From contig JAQFVV010000275.1 in NCBI GenBank assembly GCA_028023455.1, positions 186,001 to 250,000 on the forward strand: 64,000 nt of DNA, written 5' to 3'. This DNA comes from Epiperipatus broadwayi (taxonomy: Eukaryota > Onychophora > Udeonychophora > Euonychophora > Peripatidae). Both the position numbers and the translations under genes were made by a program. The notes under the pieces are model-generated. The model saw only the letters and a program-made list of their open reading frames with translations, made no database searches and was not told the origin of the DNA. Shown here piece after piece: positions 56,427 through 64,000 of this stretch. The number at the start of each line of letters is the position of its first letter. Positions within the stretch are counted from its first letter, which is position 1.

Positions 56427-56758
56427 GTAAATGTTTATTAATCTTATATTGTTTTTTTAGTTTGTGTGGGTGTCTTTAAAGTTACGGTGTTTTTCCAATT
56501 TTTTTTTTTTTACTTTATCTGTGTCTTTCTAAAATTACAGTATTTTTTTCAAGAGTAAATCAATCATTTTATTAAAAAGCAATACATAATAAGTAAATGT
56601 TGATTAATCTTATATTGTTTTTGAGTTTGTGTGTGTGTGTCTTTAAAGTTACGGTGTTTTTCTAATTTTTTTTTTGACTTTAGGTGTGTCTTTTTAAAGT
56701 TACGGTATTTTTTGTCAAGAGTCAATCAATAATTTTATTAAAAAGCAATACGTAATTA
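56427..56758. repeat. Tandem duplication, period 166 bp
   Basis: GTAAATGTT[T/G]ATTAATC starts each copy (56427 and 56593). Both carry TCTTTAAAGTTACGGTGTTT twice-varied and ATTTTATTAAAAAGCAATAC. Confidence 0.88.
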
Positions 56759-56952
56759 TAAATCTATAAAATGTAATGTAATTTAGACAACATTTACTAT
56801 TATGATTTTGTGTGTGTTTTAATGATACACATACATCACTACAAATGGAAAATAATTCACGTCAACAACTCAAAAAGAAAATAAACCCTCCCAAGTATTT
56901 AATTAAAGGATTATATGTTAAGTTTGAAGACTAACAAATAATCTTCGAACTT

Positions 56953-57810
56953 GGGGGAAGTATTGTTATGTAGGTGTATAATTAAAATACACACAAAATA
57001 ATAATAGTAAATGTTGTAAATGGGGATTTAATATTGAATCGTATGTACGTGTATCAATTGTTGCATATACATACGCAAGTTATATATATATCTATGTGAA
57101 GATAAAAAAAAAAAAACTTCGTTAATTTAAAATCATCGTAGACTTTAATAGCTGTGTTATTTTGTAAAACAGCAAAAAAACAAACAAACAAACAAATCCT
57201 TTGAGATAGGAAGGTTAATTAACCAAGGAACTTTGCAGATCAACAAGATGAATAATTAATTAAAAAAGTAATCAGGCTGCAAAAGGGGTAATCAATCAAA
57301 GTAAAGGGTAAGTCTAAATTTGCTTCTGCAAGTAAACTGGGAGGGATTGATCCGACCAGGACAGACAAGATATGACCAATCAAATCCAGAAATATTCAGA
57401 ACTGATGAAATGAGTGCAAGTGTAAAGCATCGGAAAACTGGGAGTTCTACCCGATGGAGATGAACTGTGAAAGGCACTGAACGCCGCTTATTTAGCACAG
57501 TAGCAACTGCTGGCCTCCAAATGTCCAAGGGTCAGAATAATAGAGACTATAAAGTAGGTCGCATAAATCTTTATTCTTCTTATTTTGGCATACCTTTGGA
57601 TTTTGTTGATCTAAATGTATAATGATTGTTTTAATGTAATCGTGTAAATATGTAGATATTAGTGTATTGTAATTAAATCTGCTTTTCTTATTCTACCAGT
57701 GTTAGTCTCACGGATTATGATTCTTGTATGCATATATAGGTTGGGCAAGGTTGGATTACTGCATAGATTGTTTGCCAGCAAGTATTATATAGAACTGGCG
57801 GACATAACAG
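56953..57810 (+). mobile_element. LTR with upstream polypurine tract: 3' end of an LTR retrotransposon
   Basis: A purine tract GGGGGAAG (56953-56960) precedes a segment starting TGTTATG (56964) and ending CATAACA (57810). These are perfect 7-bp terminal inverted repeats around 847 bp, as in LTRs. Upstream, 56840-56925 could be the last codons of a polyprotein (MENNSRQQLKKK...), but no enzyme motif is seen. A second LTR is not visible, so this is inferred from ends and tract alone. Confidence 0.6.
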
Positions 57811-57959
57811 ATCTTTATTAGCATGAATTCACATTTCTTCACCACAAACACACTTTTTCTGTTTCAACAGGATATTTTTATTTTTGCAAATATGCCACAG
57901 CACTGGCTTCAGTTGATGGCAATTGCCACAGCTTCAAATACTCCCAAGTTAGAGACAGC

Positions 57960-58010
57960 AGCGGCCATCTTACTTGTTCTTGAACGAATTCTCGCGAGAA
58001 CCTTATTTGT
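57960..58010 (-). promoter_or_regulatory. Possible CpG-type promoter and first exon (TCTCGCGAGA plus ATGGCCGC)
   Basis: The palindrome TCTCGCGAGA, a core element of many animal housekeeping promoters, lies at about 57992-58001. About 30 bp downstream on the minus strand is AAGATGGCCGC, a YY1-like site with a strong start context, followed by a 19-codon frame (MAAAVSNLGVFE...). A donor-like AA|GTAAGA immediately precedes the ATG. This is the least AT-rich spot nearby. No gene body was identified. Confidence 0.35.
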
Positions 58011-58019
58011 TGCATGATT

Positions 58020-59480
58020 GTCAAATAAATGCTGGCGTGTACCCTTTCAAATAACTTTTTGAGCGTTACACATTCCTCATGGAAGCTTCACATCATTATT
58101 AATAAACTTACAACACTAAAGTAAGTTACAGCACAATAAAAAAAATGTCTAATGAAATTTTAAAAAACTACGACTGGCTCAAATACACACACTCTCACAC
58201 AAAACTACAGAGATAATAGATATTCAAATATTACGATAAAATGAATAACAAAATCAACTTTGGCATCCAATAAAAGCATTTCTCTTTACTTTTAGCATAG
58301 AAAAAAGCCATAACCGGCAGCCATTGTCAGAAACTCTTTCTGTATTTTATCATAGAAAGAAGTCTCTTTGTGTTGGCTTCTGTTACCATCCAACATAACA
58401 TGAGGACTCTTTTTCTGAATTTATAGCATAGAAAATTTCCTCTTTTGTTGGGTGAATGCCAGTGAAACAGTATATTTCTAGGAATTGACCTAGAAATAGT
58501 GACATCTCGAGGCAAACATCAGGGATGAGAAAACAACCTTAAACAGTATGTGCTTAATCAGCTTTCAGCTATTACAAGTTATGTTCTTTTCCCCTTAAAC
58601 TTTACTGTTTTCAGTTTGATTGATTTTAGTTCAAATTGGTTTATCATTTTTTTCTTTTCTCAATCCTTATTCAAGTTATGTCTATGTGAATATTACTAAA
58701 TTTTATAATTTTTCTGTTACAATTAATTTATATCTGTTTTCAATCAATAATTTCTGGAAATATCAATATTCCCTTACTTTTTCTTATTAAATACATGTTT
58801 GCATTATGTCATGTTTTTCAATAATGATGACTATCACATATAATTTATAAATGAATTCTTCCAAGTTCACAAAAAGAATAAACTAGAGAAAGACAAAGAT
58901 GAAAACAGTTTTTAGTGATGAATAAAAAAGTCCATTTTATGAACTACAAATACATTCACAAAGATATTGATATTTCTGACTGCTTATTTGATATATTATG
59001 ATTCTGACTGTTAAATCTGCTTGTAAGTTTTTTAGTAAGGACTCTTTAATATGGTACCTTGGTTTTTATCTCCCAAAATATAATTTATTGTTTACATAAG
59101 TACATAATTATTTCTATGTTTCATTTTATTAATATTTTTTGTGACTCTTTTTTTGTATATTCTATTACTATTATCTTTATCTATATTAAAGTTAAATTAT
59201 TTTGTAATAAACTGCCTTTTCCTTCTCAATTGCTTAATTTTATGTTTTCTTAGCATGAACTTTATTTTTGTACTTATACTTTGTATATCTAAAACATATT
59301 TTTTGTAACTGTTTTATATATCTTTTTCACATGTATATCAAATTATTACTCTAATTGCTACCCATTCTTTAAGCAAATAGATCTTGTCTGCTACATAAAA
59401 ACTTACTGTTAAACCTTTCTTCAGTCTCTCTATTACCAGAAGCATTTCACTTTCAATAAAATATGTTTGAATTCAGTGTA
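58020..59480. other. Unassigned AT-rich stretch
   Basis: No recognisable coding or RNA feature. GCATAGAAAA recurs near 58297 and 58429 as part of a short imperfect repeat. Confidence 0.4.
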
Positions 59481-59484
59481 TTTT

Positions 59485-59550
59485 TCTGTGGTTAGCATAG
59501 CGGTCTTTTAAGCAGTTGGCCTGGGTTCAACCTATATAAAAAAGTGATTC
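59485..59550 (+). repeat. Degenerate tRNA-like SINE head
   Basis: TGTGGTTAGCATAGCGGTCT then TTTTAAGCAGTTGGCCTGGG and GTTCAA resemble A- and B-box parts of a tRNA with a CTTTTAA anticodon loop. The acceptor and T stems are lost. Most likely an old SINE. Confidence 0.55.
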
Positions 59551-59627
59551 CTTGTTTAATAATAGTGTAATTTACATCTGGTTGACAACCTCTATAGTAA
59601 TTTGTTTTATTCTCTTTATATATATAT

Positions 59628-60270
59628 TGTAACGGGCACATACGACGTTACATTGTTTTTTTTTTATTATTAAACATGAAAAAATTAAAAGTTCACAAAT
59701 AAAACTTCTTTTTTTAAGAATTAAAAATTGAAAATTAAAAAATCATCTTAAACTCGTATATATATATATATAATTGTACAGATGAAAAAAATTATTAAAA
59801 TAAAACTTTATTAAAAATAGAAAAAGAATTTTAAAAGCAAAAACTTAAAAAGATTTAGAGATAAAAATATATCTTTAAGTTTGGAAAACAAATTAATTAA
59901 TGTTATTGAAAAATGGAAATGATTATTTTAATTAGTCAAAGTGAACTAGCCCTTGGGCATTTAAATGTATAAGAAATGGTCAGATAGAAAAACAATAGAA
60001 ACTAATAGCAAATAAAAAGAAATCTCTTAGGAATCAGACCTCAATGAAAGGATCTTCATCATCATGAAGTAATATTGAGTTAATCTGCAAAATTAATATA
60101 AAAGGAAAGGTTTAGAAATAAAAAAATTAATTAGAGACAGAGATGTGTAATAGCAGTGGTGATATGTGTTAGTGCAGAGTTGAAGAAGAAGGGATTGAAA
60201 AGATGCACTCTTCAATCCCTTCAGTTCTGCTAAAAAAAAAGAGAAATGACATCATTTTCTACATCGAGGA
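59628..60270 (+). repeat. Long direct repeat, copy 1 (LTR-like)
   Basis: It starts TGTAACGGGCACATACGACG and runs at least 620 bp in close similarity to the copy at 63381. The unrelated sequence immediately upstream of both shows a shared sharp left edge starting TGTAA, as an LTR would. The right edge is unknown because copy 2 runs off the window. Confidence 0.7.
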
Positions 60271-60619
60271 CAAGCTAAAGTAAAAGACCTCCAGATGAAT
60301 CAATAAAATGCCAACAGCATACCAGTCTTGCCAGGATGTCAGGACAATTAATACTGGAACCCAAATAGCAATGATTTAAAGATGAACTTTTCTAAATGTA
60401 AGAAATATATATAATTAATGAACATTTCTAAACAATAAGAACTTTAATTCTAAAACTTGTTCCGGATTTAAATAATTGCAATAGAATCCTATATGACCAA
60501 CTTTATTTATTAATAAGTAATTTTAATTCGATGTATTTCTTTTGTAAAATCATTTCCATTTATTTTTTTTTGTTCTTTTAAGTTTTTATTTTTTGTTAAA
60601 TTAAATTATATAAATGTTA

Positions 60620-61340
60620 AACTTAAGTCGGGCGTGAATGGCTATATAGATTTGTAAAGTTATATTAGGGAAGGGTAATCTTAGGTTATTTGTTTTGTAG
60701 TTAAATTATGTCAATGGATTGGATATATTGGTGTAATTAGTAGATGTAGTATGAGATTCGCTATGGGCAGAATCGCTTTATACACCGCACACTTCCTTTT
60801 TGCCTATGGAATGTGATTGTAAGTCAGCAAAATGACTGCTGTCCTTTCCTATGGAGTTTTTTTTTATTGCTCTTCTCATCATATAGATATAGTATTCCTA
60901 TCGGATGAGAGACAATTTCTTCTCTTAACGTATTTTGCGCTGCCGTATTCATGTTACATTGAATGCATCGATATATCAGATGGATTGACGTTAGTTTAAC
61001 TGCGAACTTTTGGCCTAAGGTTAAATAAGGATAGAATATTTTCTTCTCAAATGCAAATCTATGTAGTCTATTCACACTCGACACTCTAAATAAAAATGCA
61101 TTAAATTTAAGTTGGGTATGGATGTTGCATGGATTCGTTATCGGTTACTTATGTTTGTGGTTTTCATATTTGATTAGAATATATAAGTCATCGATGTCAA
61201 TGCGGCATCTTATGATGAATGCCATTGGGTTTCTTGTATTCCATCTGCAATTGACGTTATCAATGATTTTGTATTTTGATCGGTTATGTTTGTTTTGAAA
61301 TGTTTTTAACCGTGTAATCTATGTAACCGATCTATACTCA
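60620..61340. repeat. Two degenerate direct units, relatively CpG-containing
   Basis: TTAAGTCGGGCGTGAATGG (about 60624) and TTAAGTTGGGTATGGATG (about 61108) begin two units of roughly 470 bp with weakly similar ends (CTATTCACACTCGACACT / CTATACTCAACATTAT). No frame is meaningful. Confidence 0.4.
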
Positions 61341-61367
61341 ACATTATAAAACAAACTTTCAAACCAA

Positions 61368-62225
61368 ATTGTGCAAATGCTTTTTGCGAGTGTTAAATAA
61401 CAAATGAATACCCTCTGACCCATACAAGATATAGAATTTATGCAGCAATAAAAGGAATCCTCTTATTACTACGACTCAAATATTTATATATGAGCAAATC
61501 TGAAGTACTGGCAAATGCTGATTTATATATATGATTAATTTCAGTTGGAATGACATTCAGTAAATTCTAGTAAATTTCATCGGCGTCATTCATTCATAAG
61601 TTATATATAGTAATTCAAAGTGACTGTTCTATAGTCACACCTTCTGTGCCAGTACTTCAGATTTGCTCATATATAAATATTTGAGTCATAGTAATAAGAG
61701 GATTCCTTTTATTGCTGCATAAATTCTATATCTTGTATGGGTCAGAGGGTATTCATTTGTTATTTAACACTCGCAAAAAGCGTTTGCACAATTTGGTTTG
61801 AAAAAAAAAAAAAGCCGATATGAATGTGATTACAATTGTATACAGACGCTATAAAAATTAAATGCTGATTTATATATATGATTAATTTCAGTTGGAATGA
61901 CGTTCAGTAAATTCTAGTAAATTTCATCGGCGTCATTCATTTATAAGTTATATATAGTAATTCAAAGTGACTGTTCTATAGTCACACCTTCTGTGCCAGT
62001 ACTTCAGATTTGCTCATATATAAATATTTGAGTCATAGTAATAAGAGGATTCCTTTTATTGCTGCATAAATTCTATATCTTGTATGGGTCAGAGGGTATT
62101 CATTTGTTATTTAACACTCACAAAAAGCATTTGCACAATTTGGTTTTAAAAAAAAAAAAAAAAATCCGATATGAATGTGATTACAATTGTATACAGACGC
62201 TATAAAAAATAAATGCTGATTTATA
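61368..62225. repeat. Family C cluster: inverted head followed by two tandem units
   Basis: 61368-61510 is an inverted partial copy. Plus-oriented units follow from about 61511 and 61862 (period about 350 bp), nearly identical: ATGATTAATTTCAGTTGGAA, GTAAATTTCATCGGCGTCAT, a 6-bp-stem hairpin GTGACT/AGTCAC, CCAGTACTTCAGATTTGCTC and GGTCAGAGGGTATTCATTTG. No protein. The layout matches that of the 14.4 kb array. Confidence 0.88.
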
Positions 62226-63380
62226 TAAAACAAACTTTCATAAATCTATCAGTGCGAACTTATAAAAATTAAAAATGTAAATTTATAAAAATTAAAATGT
62301 AAATTAAGATCAAAAATCAAAGTTAAAAATGTAAGTTAAATTTAAAAATGTAAAACTGATACTAAAATAATTTTAAATATTATATATGTGCGTAAATAAA
62401 TGTTTGTGTGTATAATTACTGGCAGTGTCTTATTTTATTCTTTTTTTATATATATTCTTAGATAAGAATTTATTATAAAATATAAATCTCTGCTATTCCA
62501 CTGAGCTAGTGACAATGGGGTAATGACTGGAATCAAAATATAAAATAAAAAAAAATTTTTTTTAACTTACGTATCTGCCTACTATATAAATTTTCTAGGT
62601 TCAAATGCCTAGTGGCGCCCTGTAGTGTAGATATGTTAAGTCTCCTCTTCTTTGGATCATTATAATTGGTCTCCCAACATGAGCCAATATTAATAAACCA
62701 TGTATACCCTGAGTAAATTTCTTTTTCCAAAATGAAATATTTTTATCTGGTTACATAAAGTCGTATACTTTAAATCTTATAAAAGCACTGCCAGAAAGAA
62801 ATAGCACATATATTAAACATGAGAAAGTATTAATAATATTAAATTGTATTTTGTTAAAAAGAAAGTCAAAAGGTTGCAATTAATATGTTTTTTTTTTTTG
62901 TTAATATATATTATGCTTTAACATGTATAGGCGCACAGCCACGTAAGTTTATGATCATAAATGTGGTACCTTACGATGAGTACTGTTTGGGAATTTACTT
63001 CAGTGTAATCCTATGTAAGTATTTCAGTCAGTCATAAATAAGTTGGTGGTATTTATAATTGTGCTGCAAATATACATGTATAAACTCATTATTTTTTAAA
63101 ACTTATTTACCTCAATGCAACCTTCTAAAATAAAAAATTTATAAAAGTTGCTTGTCATGCTGTGTGTAAAAATAAAATGTATAAAAAAATAGAACTCTTG
63201 GGGGGAGGAGGCGTAATCATGATGGTCCTTAGGAAAACGATAGTAAACATTTTTTTTTTGTATATAGTCTTTATACTAACCGAATGTTTTGTAAATTTTC
63301 GTTAATCATGTACCGTAATTACTAACCTTAAGTAAAATATTTTTTTTTGTTTATTTTTTTTTAAAGCAAGTTTACTGATA
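62226..63380. other. AT-rich stretch, nothing recognised
   Basis: No supported feature. Confidence 0.5.
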
Positions 63381-64000
63381 TGTAATGGGCACATATGACG
63401 TTACATTGTTTTTATATTATTAAACATGAAGAAATTAAAAGTTTGCAAATAAAACTTCTTTTTTTAAGAATTAAAAATTGAAAATTAAAAAATCATCTTA
63501 AACTCGTATATATATATATATATATAATTGCACAGATGAAAAAAATTATTAAAATAAAACTTTATTAAAAATAGAAAAAGTATTTTAAAAGCAAAAACTT
63601 AAAAAGATTTAGAGATAAAAATATATCTTTAAGTTTGGAAAACAAATTAATTAATATTATTGAAAAATGGAAATGATTATTTTAATTAGTCAAAGTGAAC
63701 TAGCCTTTGGGCATTTAAATTACAAGCAATGGTCAGATAGGAAAACAATAGAAACTAATAGCAAATAAAAAGAAATTCCTTAGAAATCAGATCTCAATGA
63801 AAGGGTCTTCATCATCATGATGTAATGTTGAATTAATCTGCAAAATTAATATAAAAGGAAAGGTTTGGAAATAAAAAAATTAATTAGAGACAGAGATGTG
63901 TGATAGTGGTGGTGATACATGTTAGTGTAGAGTTGAAGTAGAAGGGAGCACTCTTCAATCCCTTCAGTTCTGCTAAAAAAAAAAGAAAAAGAAATGACAT
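63381..64000 (+). repeat. Long direct repeat, copy 2 (LTR-like), cut by window end
   Basis: It starts TGTAATGGGCACATATGACG and follows copy 1 with small differences, including a missing GGGATTGAAAAGATG-type segment near the end. The 3,753-bp spacing and orientation fit a non-coding LTR element enclosing 60.3-63.38 kb. Confidence 0.7.

Noticed and set aside
57400-57470. CTGATGA ... GAAAAC ... AGTTC inside the 57 kb LTR as a hammerhead
   Set aside because: A 4-bp stem III is possible, but stem I does not pair and stem II has a mismatch at its base.
61650-61680. CTGAAG motif of family C as a hammerhead core
   Set aside because: Position 9 is not A and the stems do not close; kept only as a shared motif.

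Overview
This is a very AT-rich stretch of animal nuclear DNA. The only cellular gene I can identify is the 5' part of a pirin gene on the minus strand, split into three small coding exons by introns of about 9.7 kb and 5.6 kb. Everything else recognisable is mobile or repetitive: Penelope-like elements (PLEs), Ty3/gypsy-type LTR pieces, RTE-type LINEs, a Merlin DNA transposon, tRNA-derived SINEs, TIR elements and several families of short inverted/tandem repeats. This mix, with phase-correct spliced exons, points to an invertebrate metazoan. I cannot name the lineage. Nearly all open frames are chance frames in AT-rich DNA or fragments of elements.

Layout. 1-2.3 kb: internally deleted gypsy element (minus) with its 5' LTR. 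2.4-4.4 kb: decayed PLE reverse transcriptase (plus). 5.6-6.1 kb: 5'-truncated PLE with a GIY-YIG domain and a degenerate hammerhead fold. 7.2-9.2 kb: two repeat families carrying hammerhead-like folds. 10.4 kb: SINE. 12.0-27.6 kb: pirin exons 3, 2 and 1. Their introns hold an RTE LINE (12.8-14.3), an inverted/tandem array (14.4-15.65), a LINE tail (20.2), a perfect 190-bp palindrome (22.7), a 574-bp hammerhead-bearing insertion with 15-bp target duplications (23.0-23.6) and an inverted pair of the same family (24.5-25.4). 28.06-28.99 kb: Merlin. 29.1-30.96 kb: internally deleted RTE LINE containing a SINE. 34.0-35.7 kb: TIR element. 35.7-36.4 kb: PLE endonuclease frame. 38.9-41.9 kb: PLE on the minus strand. 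42.9-45.5 kb: nested TIR elements. 46.5-47.1 and 48.8-49.2 kb: large inverted repeats. 52.2-52.8 kb: PLE (minus). 56.8-57.8 kb: LTR with polypurine tract. 57.9-58.0 kb: possible CpG-type promoter. 59.6 and 63.4 kb: long direct repeats that look like an LTR pair, enclosing an inverted/tandem repeat cluster at 61.4-62.2 kb.

Main biological observation. Several unrelated-looking repeats share one architecture: an inverted partial copy, sometimes the tail of a preceding unit, then one or more direct units. At least two of these families (called H and S here) encode type I hammerhead ribozyme folds. Degenerate hammerhead folds also lie just 3' of PLE endonuclease domains at 6.1 and 52.2 kb. Known PLEs carry hammerhead motifs in their pseudo-LTRs. 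My inference is that families H and S are small non-autonomous, retrozyme-like passengers or derivatives of PLEs. The other inverted/tandem families share the layout and a CTGAAG-centred motif, but I could not show a ribozyme in them.

Long stretches between listed features are AT-rich DNA with homopolymer runs, in which I see nothing. They are listed briefly.
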